Notes: generated by a model from the sequence alone, not told the origin. A stretch of 64,000 bases of DNA from Fulvimarina sp039652615 (GCF_039652615.1 NZ_JBDJAC010000004.1:268259-332258); one strand, 5' to 3'; positions 44,509-54,230 are shown, counted from the first letter of the stretch. A program made the numbers and translations.

Positions 44509-45101
44509 GTGCGCCTCCGAGCGAAGGCCGTGGCGCGGACGAGGAAGTTGGAAAAGATCGTCGTTCCTTCCTCCGTCAGAATGGATTCCGGATGGAACTG
44601 GACGCCAAATGTCGGATGGACGCGATGGGTCAGGGCCATGATTTCACCGTCAGGGGAGCGTGCGTCGACCGTCAGATGCTCGAGCATTGCCGGGGTCTCT
44701 TCCACGATTAGCGAGTGATAGCGCCCCACCCTGGTTTCGGCGGCGAGGCCCTCGAAGAGGTTTGCACCGTCGTGCAGCATCGCCGAGGCCCGTCCGTGCA
44801 TCGGCCGCAATGCCCGTGTGATATGGCCCTCGAACACGTCGCCGATCACCTGATGGCCGAGACAGACGCCGAGAATCGGCACCTTACCCGAAAGCGTGCG
44901 CACGAGATCGCATGAAATGCCGGCTTCCTTCGGAGAGCACGGCCCCGGCGAAACGACGATCGCGTCTGCTCCGAGAGCTTCCACCTCGGCAAGGCTCACC
45001 TTGTCGTTGCGGTGCACCACTGTCTCCGCGCCGAGCCGTTCCAGGTACCGCCCGACGTTGAAGACGAAGCTGTCATAGTTGTCGAGAACGAGAACCTTCA
45101 T
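44505..45101 (-). CDS. pabA: PabA/TrpG glutamine amidotransferase subunit
   Basis: This 198-residue class I glutamine amidotransferase gives ammonia to PabB. It has VLVLDNYDSFVFNV at the start, VSPGPCSPKEAG, the nucleophile Cys in LGVCLGHQVIG and the His-Glu pair in GVQFHPESILTEEG. I placed the start at ATG 45101, overlapping the pabB stop by ATGA. The same subunit may serve tryptophan synthesis. Confidence 0.93.
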   Translation of the reverse strand: MKVLVLDNYDSFVFNVGRYLERLGAETVVHRNDKVSLAEVEALGADAIVVSPGPCSPKEAGISCDLVRTLSGKVPILGVCLGHQVIGDVFEGHITRALRPMHGRASAMLHDGANLFEGLAAETRVGRYHSLIVEETPAMLEHLTVDARSPDGEIMALTHRVHPTFGVQFHPESILTEEGTTIFSNFLVRATAFARRRT

Positions 45102-46492
45102 GCCTCGCCCTCGAAGGCCGCGAAGACGCGGGTCGCCTTGGTGAAGGTCTCTTCGTATTCGGCCTTCGGGTCGGAAAGCACCGTGATGCCGCCGCCTGCT
45201 GCCAGACGGGCCTTGCCGTCCTCGAAGGTCACCGTGCGGATGGCGATGTTGAGGTCCATCGTGCCATCGAAGCCGATATAGCCGATCGAGCCGCAATAGG
45301 GCCCGCGCCGGCTTGTCTCGATTTCGGTGATGATGTCCATCGCGCGGATCTTCGGGGCCCCCGTGATCGAGCCTCCGGGAAAGGTCGCGCCGATGAGCTC
45401 CGCCGGCCCGAGATCGGCCTCCAGCTGTCCCGTCACCACCGAGACGAGATGATGGACGGCGGCATAGGTTTCGAGCCCGCAGAGAACCGGGACTTCGACG
45501 GAATCCGCTTCGCAGACCCGCGAAAGGTCGTTGCGCATCAGGTCGACGATCATGACGTTCTCGGCCCGGTCCTTTTCCGAGGAAAGCAGGTGGGCCGAAA
45601 GCGCCGCATCTTCCAGTTCGTCGTTCGAGCGCTTCGCCGTACCCTTGATCGGCCGCGTCTCTACACGGCCTTTCGGCGTCAGGCTGAGAAACCGCTCGGG
45701 CGAAGAACTCGCGACCACGATGTCCCCGCAATCGAGGAAAGCGCCGAACGGGGCGGCATTGGTCTGGCGGAGCCGTGCGTAAAGGGCCAGCGAATCGAAG
45801 CCAGCGGGCAGTTCGCTGGTGAAGGTCTGGGCGATGTTGGCCTGGAAGATGTCGCCGGCGAGAACATATTCGCGTGTCTTCTCGATCGCCGCTTCATATT
45901 CCTTTGCGAAGAAGTTCGACCGCCAGTCGAAGCCGGGCACAAGCGGTGGCAGGTCGGGGAGCGGCGCGTCAAGGGCGGCCAGCATATCATCCCGCCGCAA
46001 TTCAGCGTGCCTCCGCTGGTCGTCGCCTTTCGCCGGCTGCCCATTCGAAAAGCAATAGGCTCTCTTCGTCGCGTGATCGAACGCGAGAACCACGTCGTAG
46101 AGCGGAAAGACCATGGTCGGCCTGGATGTTTCGAAATCCGGCGGCGACTGAAGAGTTTCGAGATGATGAGCGAACTCATAGGCGATGAAGCCCATCGCAC
46201 CGCCCTGGAACGGTGGATATCCTTCAAGGGTCGGCATCGCGAGACGCGCCAGCACGCCTTTGAGGGCCTGAAGTGGCGCGGCATCGATCCGCTCGCCGGA
46301 AAGGGCAGGGCCTTCCGCATCGACGGTGAAGACGGCGAAAGGGCGCGCGGCGACGAACGAGTATCGGCCCAGCGTCTCGTGCGCCATCGCACTGTCGAGG
46401 AAGGAGAGCCCGCCGAAGGCATGGAGCTTGCGCGCCGCTTCGAACGGATCCTGCCAGTCAATTTCGGTCACGAGAGGCAGCGATGTTTCCAT
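45098..46492 (-). CDS. pabB: PabB aminodeoxychorismate synthase component I
   Basis: PabB converts chorismate and ammonia to aminodeoxychorismate. The 464-residue protein shows the chorismate-binding family motifs GDIFQANIAQTFTSELP, SSSPERFLSL, RPIKGTAKRSNDE, DLMRNDLSRVCE, FPGGSITGAPKIRAMDII and YCGSIGYIGFDGTMDLNIAIRT. PIKGTA, not the anthranilate-synthase pattern, points to PabB. ATG 46492 is chosen; the longer frame to 46606 starts with an unlikely sequence. Confidence 0.92.
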   Translation of the reverse strand: METSLPLVTEIDWQDPFEAARKLHAFGGLSFLDSAMAHETLGRYSFVAARPFAVFTVDAEGPALSGERIDAAPLQALKGVLARLAMPTLEGYPPFQGGAMGFIAYEFAHHLETLQSPPDFETSRPTMVFPLYDVVLAFDHATKRAYCFSNGQPAKGDDQRRHAELRRDDMLAALDAPLPDLPPLVPGFDWRSNFFAKEYEAAIEKTREYVLAGDIFQANIAQTFTSELPAGFDSLALYARLRQTNAAPFGAFLDCGDIVVASSSPERFLSLTPKGRVETRPIKGTAKRSNDELEDAALSAHLLSSEKDRAENVMIVDLMRNDLSRVCEADSVEVPVLCGLETYAAVHHLVSVVTGQLEADLGPAELIGATFPGGSITGAPKIRAMDIITEIETSRRGPYCGSIGYIGFDGTMDLNIAIRTVTFEDGKARLAAGGGITVLSDPKAEYEETFTKATRVFAAFEGEA

Positions 46493-46666
46493 AGCTTCGC
46501 AGATGCCCCTTCGGATCGATTTCGTCAAACGCGGCGCTCGCGCCACCACCTGCTCACGGTGCGGTGACCCGGGCGATGGATCGCATCCGCCACCTGAAGA
46601 GTTCACGATTGTGTGCCAGAGTAAACCGCTCTTCCGTCATCTTGCATCGCAGGACCTGACCCGATC

Positions 46667-46987
46667 ATGACAATCTTCTCGTTGAAATCCTATCGAAGCA
46701 GGTCACCTCTGTTTCTCGCGCCGATTGGCCTGCTCATGCTCGCGGGCTGCAACACGGCGACGCCCTATCCGATCGCAAATCCGATTCATGGGGCTCGCGT
46801 TTCCGCCAATCCTTACCAGCCCGGAACGCCCGAATTCTGCCGGCAATATGCGCGCCAGACTGCCGCCAATGAATACGAAAACCGGGTGGACCGGAGCGAA
46901 GACAGCTACGGTGCTCGGGCATTGACCGAGATCGATGCCCGCCGCGATGGCGCCCGCGCCTATGAGCGATGCCTCAGACGGCGTTGA
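46667..46987 (+). CDS. Small predicted lipoprotein
   Basis: The 106-residue protein has a lipoprotein signal: a hydrophobic core FLAPIGLLMLAGC with the lipobox LAGC near residue 28. The mature part is polar (GTPEFCRQYARQTAANEY) with no known domain. It precedes the deaminase by 36 bp, in the same direction, and may share its promoter. Confidence 0.75.
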   Translation: MTIFSLKSYRSRSPLFLAPIGLLMLAGCNTATPYPIANPIHGARVSANPYQPGTPEFCRQYARQTAANEYENRVDRSEDSYGARALTEIDARRDGARAYERCLRRR

Positions 46988-47023
46988 TCATCAGGCGCAA
47001 TAAGAGTCGAACAGGAACTTTAT

Positions 47024-47500
47024 ATGATCGACGAGACCGACCGCAAACATCTGACCCGATGCGTCGACCTTGCGCGGCAGGCTGTTGAGGAAGGGCATAA
47101 GCCGTTCGGATCTGTCCTCGTTGCCGGCGATGGCACGGTGCTGAAGGAAGACTACAATCGCACCGGCTCGGGCGATGCCACCGCCCATCCTGAATTCGCG
47201 CTCGCCCATTGGGCCGGCCTCCATATAGAGCCTTCGGAGCGCGCCAAAGCGACAGTCTACACCTCCGGCGAGCACTGTCCCATGTGCGCCACTGCCCACG
47301 GGATCGTCGGTCTCGGGCGCATCGTCTATGCAAGTTCAACCGAACAGCTTCTTTCCTGGCTCGGCGAGCTTGGTGTCGACGGCTTTCCGTTCAAGGCAAT
47401 GCCGGTGAGCGAGATCCTGCCCGGTCACGCGGTTTCTGGCCCCGACGAAACCTTCGCCGATGACATTCGCGCGCTCCATGCCCGTGTTCATCGACGCTGA
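47024..47500 (+). CDS. Cytidine/deoxycytidylate-deaminase-family nucleoside deaminase
   Basis: The 158-residue protein belongs to the zinc-dependent CDA superfamily. The active-site His-Glu is present as TAHPEFALA, where Pro takes the place of the usual Ala, and the zinc cysteines are in HCPMCATAHGIVG. Full length for a nucleoside or base deaminase. The substrate (guanine, cytosine, adenosine or a modified base) cannot be told. It ends 11 bases before the UdgX gene, so the two are in one transcript. Confidence 0.85.
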   Translation: MIDETDRKHLTRCVDLARQAVEEGHKPFGSVLVAGDGTVLKEDYNRTGSGDATAHPEFALAHWAGLHIEPSERAKATVYTSGEHCPMCATAHGIVGLGRIVYASSTEQLLSWLGELGVDGFPFKAMPVSEILPGHAVSGPDETFADDIRALHARVHRR

Positions 47501-47511
47501 TTACGGAAGCC

Positions 47512-49017
47512 ATGTATTCCGCCGATCTTGCATTTCCTGCCGATTTCGAAGGCTGGCGCAGTGCCGCCCGTGCCGCGTTTTCGAACCGCGTTCGACCGGA
47601 GGATCTGACATTTACTGTGGACGGTGAGGGGGCAGGGCTCTTCTCAGACCCCCTGCCGCCCTTCGATCCGAGTGGTCCTCAACCGACCGTGCCCAAAGCT
47701 TTTCTCGACTATGCGCGCAAACTCATCTGCCACGCGCACGAAGATCGCTTCGTTTTCGCTTATCGATTGCTATGGCGCCTCCAGGCCGAAAAACGGCTTC
47801 TCGAGATTGCATCGGATGCCGATGTGATCCGCGCGAGCGAGATGGAAAAAGCGGTCCGGCGCGATGCCCACAAGATGAAGGCCTTCTTGCGCTTTCGCGA
47901 GGTCGAGGGCGAGGAGGGCAAAAAGCACTACGTCGCCTGGTTCGAGCCGTTCCATCATATCGTCGAGGCAACCGCGCCCTTCTTCGTCCGGCGCTTCACC
48001 GGCATGACCTGGACCATCCTGACGCCGGAGCGTACGGCTCACTGGGACTGCACCGATCTATCCTACCTGCCGGGTGCAAGTCGCGACATGGCGCCTTCCG
48101 GCGACGACATGGAGAACCTCTGGCTCACCTACTACGCCTCGATCTTCAATCCGGCGCGTCTGAAGGTAAAAGCCATGCAGGCCGAAATGCCAAAGAAATA
48201 CTGGGCGAACATGCCGGAAACGGCGCTGGTCAAGCCGCTCGTGGCAGGCGCCGAAGCGGCGCAGCGCCGCATGATCGAAACCGCCCCGACGCTTCCGAGT
48301 TTTCGCCATGAGAAGATGAGTGAACGCCGGGAGCTGGAGATGGGACGTGAACGCGCGGACGAGCCGATGTTCGATCTGAGCGGGGAGGCCCCATCGCGGG
48401 GGTCGAACCTGCCCAAGTCGATCGAGGATGCACGCAGGGCCGCGGCGAGTTGTCAGGCCTGCCCCCTATGGGAGCCGGCGACGCAAACGGTCTTCGGCAA
48501 GGGGCCGCAGAATGCACCAGTCATCTTTGTTGGAGAACAGCCCGGTGACCAGGAGGATATCGCGGGCGAGCCTTTCGTGGGACCCGCCGGCAAGGTGTTC
48601 GACGAGGCCCTTCTTGCCGCGGGTGTCGATCGCAGCCAAGCCTATGTCACGAACGCGGTCAAGCACTTCAAGTTCACGCCACGAGGCAAAAGGCGGATTC
48701 ACGCCAAGCCCAATTCGGGAGAGATCAAGGCCTGCCGCTGGTGGCTCGATATCGAACGAGAGCTCGTGAAGCCGAAGCTGATTGTCGCGCTCGGTGCGAC
48801 GGCTGCCCATGCAGTTTTGGGCAAGACGATTACGATCCGTGATACGCGCTCAAGACTGATCGATCTGACCGAGACGACGCGTTTCCTTGTTACGGTGCAT
48901 CCCTCCTATATCCTTCGCCTTCCGGATGCGGCCGCACAGGAGCGAGAACGCGAGGCCTTCCAGGCGGATATGGGACTGGTGTTGAAGACGGTTCCGGAGC
49001 TGGCTCTTCCAGAGTAA
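47512..49017 (+). CDS. UdgX-type uracil-DNA glycosylase fused to a DUF4130 domain
   Basis: The 501-residue protein has an N-terminal DUF4130-type domain (about residues 85-245) and a C-terminal family-4-like uracil-DNA glycosylase (about 300-490). The glycosylase has the CxxCPLW start (CQACPLWEPATQTVFG), GEQPGDQEDIAGEPFVGPAG near residue 341, and the UdgX hallmark loop GKRRIHAKPN with His397, the residue that in UdgX attacks and stays covalently bound to DNA. HPSYILRLP is the third motif. It should mark or lock uracil in DNA. Confidence 0.93.
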   Translation: MYSADLAFPADFEGWRSAARAAFSNRVRPEDLTFTVDGEGAGLFSDPLPPFDPSGPQPTVPKAFLDYARKLICHAHEDRFVFAYRLLWRLQAEKRLLEIASDADVIRASEMEKAVRRDAHKMKAFLRFREVEGEEGKKHYVAWFEPFHHIVEATAPFFVRRFTGMTWTILTPERTAHWDCTDLSYLPGASRDMAPSGDDMENLWLTYYASIFNPARLKVKAMQAEMPKKYWANMPETALVKPLVAGAEAAQRRMIETAPTLPSFRHEKMSERRELEMGRERADEPMFDLSGEAPSRGSNLPKSIEDARRAAASCQACPLWEPATQTVFGKGPQNAPVIFVGEQPGDQEDIAGEPFVGPAGKVFDEALLAAGVDRSQAYVTNAVKHFKFTPRGKRRIHAKPNSGEIKACRWWLDIERELVKPKLIVALGATAAHAVLGKTITIRDTRSRLIDLTETTRFLVTVHPSYILRLPDAAAQEREREAFQADMGLVLKTVPELALPE

Positions 49018-49055
49018 CTACCCGCCGTTCGAACATCCCAAGCGCCGTTTTCCCG

Positions 49056-51083
49056 TCAGGCTGTTGTCTGGAGAAGCGTTGCGTTCTCAATTTGTGAGGG
49101 GATCCGGTTTCGCTGGAAATGGTTCAAGGTTTCCGAGGCAATCTCCGAGGCGGGAACCGGACGCCCGAAGTAGTAGCCCTGAATCTGATCGCAGCCGCAA
49201 TCGCGCAGCATGTCGACCTGCTCCGCCAGTTCCACGCCTTCCGTCACGACCTTCATGGACATGTGATGGCACATGGAAACGATCGTGCGCACGAGGCTAT
49301 CGACCTTCTTCTCACCATGCGCCATCGCGAACATGAAGCTCTGGTCGATCTTGAGCTTGTCGAACGGGAAGCGCCAAAGATAGCTGAGGGAGGAATAGCC
49401 TGTCCCAAAATCGTCCATGGCGATAGAAATACCAAGCTCTTTCAGGCGCTTAAGCTGCTCCAAAACGTCATTGGACCGATCGAGAACGAGGGACTCGACC
49501 ACTTCGAGCTCGAGCTGCTTGCCTTCGATACCCGCTGCGCGAAGCGCGTCTGTCACGATCGAGACGAGATCACCATCGGCAAACTGCACGGTTGAGAGGT
49601 TGACCGAAACGAAACACTCCCGAGGCCAATGCGCAGCCTGACGTGTTGCTTCCTGAATCACCCAGGTTCCGATCCGCTTGATGTAGCCGCGTGCCTCGGC
49701 GATCGGCACGAATTCGGTGGGCGAGATCGGATTCCCTTCAGTATCGCGCAGGCGGATCAGCGCTTCGAAGCCGAGAACCTGGTGCGTGGTGCCGCAGACG
49801 AGCGGCTGATAGTGAAGTTCGAACCCGTCATTTTCGACCGCGTGGCGAACCTGGGCCTCGATGATCCGGCGACGGTGGTTGTCCTCATCCATCCAGGCCT
49901 CGAAAAACACAAGATCATCGACCTTTGATGACTTGTGCCGGAAATGGGCGAGCTCGGCGTGCTTGACGAGTTCGGTATGGCTCCGGCCGTCCGTCGGAAC
50001 CATTGCGCATCCGATCGAAATGGACGGCTCGATACGCTGGCCGCATTGTTCGATCGGTTCCCCCAAGGCATTGGAGAGACGGCGCGCAAAGGCTCGGACG
50101 TCGTTGGTGCTCGTAACGCGACGTTTCAGAATGGCGAAGTCGTCTGGTCCGATCCGTGAGACGATATCGTCCTTATGACAGATGAAGCGAATGCGCTTGG
50201 CCAGAACCCTGAGAATTTCATCGCCGTTTGCCTGCCCCAATCGGGCATTGATTTCGCCAAGCTCATCAAGGTCGATGTAGATATAGGCCATGCGCTCGCG
50301 CGTTGCGCGTGCGGTGACCATGAGTCGGTCGGTCTCTTCCTGCATGTGGCGACGGTTGAGAAGCTGTGTCAGCCCGTCGTGAGTGGCGAGAAATTCAATG
50401 CGCGCGTCCGCCTCGGCTATTTTCCGGCGACGGATGAGATAGGCCGCGAAAGGCACGCCGGTCGCGATCAGCAGGATCAGCGCGGTCAACGAAAAGGCCT
50501 TGTAGAGCGTGCCTTCGTAAAGTCCGCTGTCTGCGGTCAGGTCGGCCTGAACCGACAGGAAGCCAATGCGCTCGCCGTCCCGAAACAGCGGTTTGATCAC
50601 CGACGGCTGTTCGCCATCATGGACGATGACCCGCCACTGACCTTTGCGGGCAATCGTGCTTTCGGCCAGACTATCGCCGTTGGACATGCCTCCCGGCCTG
50701 TCCCGCATCAACCATCCATAGCGTTCCGAGCGGGACTGATAGATTTCCCGGCCATCACGGTCGAACAGGGAGAAGCGTTCAATTCCAGAAAGGTTCGCCA
50801 CTTTGCGGACCGTCGCTTCGGTATCCGGTGTGCGGCTGATGCCAGTTGTGAAAGCGGCGAGGGTGCCAGGCTCGGTCAAAAGGAATTCTGAGAAATTATC
50901 GGCTCGGCCCGATATCTCGGTTTCGACGATGTCGCGTACGGCGAAGGAGCCCACGAAGAGGACGCTGATGACGACGAAGGCCGCAATGGCAAGTCCTCCG
51001 GCAAAGACAGCAGCATTTTGTCTTATCGTGTTAAGCACGGCTTGCCCGCTTGCTATTCGACCAGCATCGACAACTAGCGGCAA
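49056..51083 (-). CDS. Membrane GGDEF/EAL protein, probable c-di-GMP phosphodiesterase
   Basis: The protein is up to 675 residues. It has a membrane segment near residues 27-52, a periplasmic sensory region (about 53-205), a second membrane segment (about 207-227), a GGDEF domain whose signature is replaced by RIGPDDFAILK, and an EAL domain with intact FEALIRLRD, EVVESLVL, DDFGTGYSSLSYLWRF, KIDQSF and VTEGVEL. A degenerate cyclase and an intact EAL make hydrolysis of c-di-GMP the likely output. The frame starts with a TTG at 51083; a GTG at 51038 is an alternative start and perhaps better. Confidence 0.88.
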   Translation of the reverse strand: MPLVVDAGRIASGQAVLNTIRQNAAVFAGGLAIAAFVVISVLFVGSFAVRDIVETEISGRADNFSEFLLTEPGTLAAFTTGISRTPDTEATVRKVANLSGIERFSLFDRDGREIYQSRSERYGWLMRDRPGGMSNGDSLAESTIARKGQWRVIVHDGEQPSVIKPLFRDGERIGFLSVQADLTADSGLYEGTLYKAFSLTALILLIATGVPFAAYLIRRRKIAEADARIEFLATHDGLTQLLNRRHMQEETDRLMVTARATRERMAYIYIDLDELGEINARLGQANGDEILRVLAKRIRFICHKDDIVSRIGPDDFAILKRRVTSTNDVRAFARRLSNALGEPIEQCGQRIEPSISIGCAMVPTDGRSHTELVKHAELAHFRHKSSKVDDLVFFEAWMDEDNHRRRIIEAQVRHAVENDGFELHYQPLVCGTTHQVLGFEALIRLRDTEGNPISPTEFVPIAEARGYIKRIGTWVIQEATRQAAHWPRECFVSVNLSTVQFADGDLVSIVTDALRAAGIEGKQLELEVVESLVLDRSNDVLEQLKRLKELGISIAMDDFGTGYSSLSYLWRFPFDKLKIDQSFMFAMAHGEKKVDSLVRTIVSMCHHMSMKVVTEGVELAEQVDMLRDCGCDQIQGYYFGRPVPASEIASETLNHFQRNRIPSQIENATLLQTTA

Positions 51084-51365
51084 GAAGTAAACAAATCGAA
51101 GCCAGAGCGCCGAAAAAGGTCGGTCAACGGTCTTTGAGCGATGAGCGAAGGCGCTTGCTTTTCGCTATACGAAACTTCTCGACCCCAGGCGAGCAATCTG
51201 ACCGAATTCGCCCCACTCGCGGACCGTGCGACGTTTAGCGCGTTAGTAAGACGGACAAATAATCGCGAGGCGCTGAGTCAATCTAGACTTTGGCAAAAAT
51301 TAGGCCATTATGCGTCAGTAAAGCGGCGGCAAGTCGGTTCAAAAACGAATGGCTGGAGGCCTTCA

Positions 51366-51797
51366 ATGAAACATTTAGCTGTCTGTCTCGCGTTTGCGCT
51401 GGGTATTCTGACATTCGGTCTGACGAACGGTGCGGAAGCCCGGCTAATTGCGAAGATTGATCTCTCTTCACAGCGCATGACGGTCATCAACAACGGTAAG
51501 GTTCTTTATAACTGGCCGGTTTCCACGGCAAGGAAGGGATATCGCACCCCGACCGGGACCTGGCGCCCGAAGCGCATCCACCGGATGTGGCACTCCCGCA
51601 AATACGACATGAGCCCAATGCCCTATTCGGTGTTTTACAACGGGGGTTACGCCATTCACGGCACCGGCGCGATCTCGCGGCTCGGGCGTCCGGCCTCCCA
51701 TGGCTGCGTGCGCCTGCATCCGGCCAATGCCAAAGCCTTCTACAACCTGGTTCGCCGCCACGGCATGGGAAACACCCGCGTCGTCGTTCAGCGCTAA
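51366..51797 (+). CDS. Small secreted L,D-transpeptidase (YkuD)
   Basis: This 143-residue enzyme is a minimal YkuD L,D-transpeptidase: a signal peptide (LAVCLAFALGILTFGLTNG), then KIDLSSQRMTVINNGKVLYNW, TPTGTWRPKRIHRMWHSRKYD and the catalytic AIHGTGAISRLGRPASHGCVRLH with its Cys. The start at ATG 51366 has GGAGGC in front; longer frames to 51141 are unlikely. It is a third such gene in the window. Upstream 51084-51365 holds no gene. Confidence 0.9.
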   Translation: MKHLAVCLAFALGILTFGLTNGAEARLIAKIDLSSQRMTVINNGKVLYNWPVSTARKGYRTPTGTWRPKRIHRMWHSRKYDMSPMPYSVFYNGGYAIHGTGAISRLGRPASHGCVRLHPANAKAFYNLVRRHGMGNTRVVVQR

Positions 51798-51980
51798 TCG
51801 GGCGAGGATCGGACCCTCATCCGAGTTCATATGGAGGCCGTCGGATACCGTATTCGGCGGCCTCATGTTTTCTATCACGGCCAATCCGCACTGGGCGTTT
51901 CCCGCGCATCCTGGCCACCCGTTTAATGTCCCGTTAGGCATGATCGGCTAGCTTGACCCGGCATCAAGCGATGGCGGGCC

Positions 51981-53291
51981 ATGCAAGACACACTTTATCC
52001 TTACCGCCCGACGGGGCTTCCGCTGGAAGAGCGCGCGCTTGCGACGGGCCGGACGCTGCTTGCCATTGCCCTGATGACCGCGCTCGTCATGACGCTGATG
52101 CCGTTTCCCGCGAGCTACGACACATTCGAGATCGTCGACGGAAATCCGGTCAACAAATACGGCTACAGCGTGCTTGCGGCGCTGGCGCTCGTCGCCCACT
52201 TCGTTTTCGCGGATCGGCGCGTTGCGATGACGCTGCTGCGCCCGGCCTGGCTGATCCTCGCCGCCTGGCTGGTGCTTGCCTCCGCCAATTCGATCGCGCC
52301 GGATCTCGCCTTCCGCGCCGCGCTGTTCACGATCGCGGCGATGATCGCGGCGACGGGCGCGCTCTCGCTTCCGGCCGATGCGGCTGCGTTCCGGCTCAGC
52401 CTCACGGTGATGGCGCTCGTGGTGCTCGGCCTTTGCTATTTCGGCGTCGTCGCGATGCCGCAATACGCGATTCATCAGGGCTTCGAGGTCGAGAGCGAGC
52501 ATTCGGGCCTGTGGCGCGGCATCTACAGCCACAAGAACGTTGCGGGGCAGGTGATGGCCCCGCTGTTCTTCGTCGGGCTTTATCTCTGGCGCGCCGGACA
52601 TGCGAAGATCGGTGTCCTGATTGCGGCGCTCGCCTTCTTCTTCGCCTACAAGACCGGCTCGAAGACGACGCTGGCGCTGATGCCGGCCGTGATGCTGCTG
52701 GTCCTTTCCGGCCGTATCCTCGGCGGGCGCTTCCTGCCGGTTCTCTTCGTCTTCGGCGCGGTGACGGTGGTCGCCCTCATGACCCTCGGCACGGTCCTCA
52801 ACGATACGCTCGACTCGATCCTCCAGCTCGTCCTGCCCGGCACGACGTTCACTGGACGAACCGATCTCTGGCGCTTCACGCTGGACCTCATGGGCCCGCA
52901 GCAATGGATCGGCCACGGCGTCGGCACCTTTTGGTCGACGCCGATCGTGATGACGGCCGAGACGCCCTTCGAGCTCAACTGGGACCCGCGCGGCATCGTG
53001 AACGCCCATAACGGCTATCTGGATGTCGCGATCACCATCGGCTGGCCAGGCCTCGTCATGGCGATATTCGTTCTCTTCGTCCTGCCGCTGGTGGACTACG
53101 TGAAGTGCCGGCCAACCCGCGAGAACAATCTCGCGGCCGATCTCTTCCTGATGATCCTCACCTTCATGCTGCTCAACGCGTTCCTGGAATCCTTCTTCTT
53201 CGCACGCGGGAATCCGAGCTGGATGCTGACCTGGATCGCGGTGGTGGGCTTGCGGCTCACCGCGCGCCACCCGATGAAACCGGCCCGCTGA
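51981..53291 (+). CDS. O-antigen-ligase/ExoQ-like polysaccharide polymerase
   Basis: The 436-residue protein has about ten membrane segments and the O-antigen ligase (Wzy/WaaL/ExoQ) fold. The long periplasmic loop with SGLWRGIYSHKNVAGQVMAP near residue 170 and the later FTGRTDLWRFTLDL and RGIVNAHNGYLDV segments carry the conserved Arg and His. It would polymerise or ligate a surface polysaccharide. No other EPS genes adjoin. A terminator follows ten bases after its stop. Confidence 0.85.
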   Translation: MQDTLYPYRPTGLPLEERALATGRTLLAIALMTALVMTLMPFPASYDTFEIVDGNPVNKYGYSVLAALALVAHFVFADRRVAMTLLRPAWLILAAWLVLASANSIAPDLAFRAALFTIAAMIAATGALSLPADAAAFRLSLTVMALVVLGLCYFGVVAMPQYAIHQGFEVESEHSGLWRGIYSHKNVAGQVMAPLFFVGLYLWRAGHAKIGVLIAALAFFFAYKTGSKTTLALMPAVMLLVLSGRILGGRFLPVLFVFGAVTVVALMTLGTVLNDTLDSILQLVLPGTTFTGRTDLWRFTLDLMGPQQWIGHGVGTFWSTPIVMTAETPFELNWDPRGIVNAHNGYLDVAITIGWPGLVMAIFVLFVLPLVDYVKCRPTRENNLAADLFLMILTFMLLNAFLESFFFARGNPSWMLTWIAVVGLRLTARHPMKPAR

Positions 53292-53300
53292 CACGAAAAA

Positions 53301-53323
53301 GCCGCCCTCGACGGGGCGGCTTC
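53301..53323 (+). terminator. Intrinsic terminator of the polymerase gene
   Basis: A perfect 7-bp stem GCCGCCC with GGGCGGC and a six-base loop, preceded by AAAAA and followed by TTCG, ends the transcript. The A run would also serve a leftward transcript. Confidence 0.7.
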
Positions 53324-53492
53324 GCTCGACGGCAGTACATCCGTGCTCGCCGAGGATAGCCCCATCATAATCATGAGACTTGCGCGAAAGTGGATGGCGC
53401 ATCGCGCGACCATGACCGCAAGTAACGCAGACGTTACTGGTTTCCTGACGTCAATTAAGGGAAGCTTATCAAAAACTCGGAGGGAAACAAGA

Positions 53493-53654
53493 ATGGACAG
53501 GCAAGCAATCTCTTCTTTTCCGGCAAACACGAAGCGGGCGCTTCGGCTTTCGAGCCTCGAACATTCGCGCGAACGCCAAGCCGATCATCTCGCGATCACC
53601 TTAGGTTTCGTCATGGCGAACGGCGTTCTCTTCTGCGTATTTCTGTCGATCTGA
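53493..53654 (+). CDS. Small membrane-anchored protein
   Basis: The 53-residue frame from ATG 53493 has an excellent ribosome-binding site (GGAGGG). The N-terminal half is polar (SFPANTKRALRLSSLEHSRERQ) and the C-terminal half is one hydrophobic segment (HLAITLGFVMANGVLFCVFLSI). No family is known to me. The 3' 54 bases overlap the converging gene. Confidence 0.5.
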   Translation: MDRQAISSFPANTKRALRLSSLEHSRERQADHLAITLGFVMANGVLFCVFLSI

Positions 53655-54230
53655 CGCCATGATGCCGGATCGGACGGTGGCATCTTTCGCCGTCTCGCCG
53701 GCCCGGTCGCCAAGGCCGAACCGCTTTGCAGCCCGCGCCATCACCTGCCGTTCCAGCGCCTGAAAATTGTTGCGTGCCCGAAAAACCTGTGGCGTGCTCT
53801 GGCGGGCCAGCATGAGGCGAAGGGCGTGGGCGACATCCGGCGGAAGCTGTTGAAGGCAGGGCAGGCCCGTGAGGCCCCAGCTTGTGGCGGTGCGGCTTGT
53901 CTCGCCGGCGCGGGCGCCATAGCGGCACTGGAAAGCCCGGCGGCATTCGGGCCGCTTGCAGTGGTGGAAAAGGGTCTGCGCCATTTCCGACAGGTGCTGG
54001 TCGAGACTGCCTGGATCAAGCGGCAAAGCGCGGCGGATTTCCGTCCCCGCCTTGATCTTGTCGCTCGTGCGCCGTCGCTTCGGGGGATGGATCGTGCGGC
54101 CTTCCGCCTGAAGAAGCCGCAGGATGTGGCGAAAATGCTGGTAGGCGATGCGGCTGCCCTCTTCGAGCTCGGCTTTTGTCGGCGGCAGGTCTTCCTCTGG
54201 GGCCGCGATGGGGGCCGGATGCTTCGCCAT
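53601..54230 (-). CDS. Hypothetical protein with Cys-pair segment
   Basis: The 209-residue protein begins MAKHPAPIAAPEEDLPPTKAE and is helical; a segment HHCKRPECRRAFQCRYG near residue 90 has three cysteines and could bind a metal. A later part (QALERQVMARAAKRFG) is helical. I recognise it as a type of hypothetical protein seen in Rhizobiales but cannot give a function. The 3' end overlaps the small membrane gene. Confidence 0.6.
   Translation of the reverse strand: MAKHPAPIAAPEEDLPPTKAELEEGSRIAYQHFRHILRLLQAEGRTIHPPKRRRTSDKIKAGTEIRRALPLDPGSLDQHLSEMAQTLFHHCKRPECRRAFQCRYGARAGETSRTATSWGLTGLPCLQQLPPDVAHALRLMLARQSTPQVFRARNNFQALERQVMARAAKRFGLGDRAGETAKDATVRSGIMASDRQKYAEENAVRHDET

Noticed and set aside
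51948..53402. 484-residue leftward frame opposite the O-antigen-ligase gene
   Set aside because: Glu/Arg/His-rich shadow frame; the plus-strand membrane protein is clearly the real gene.
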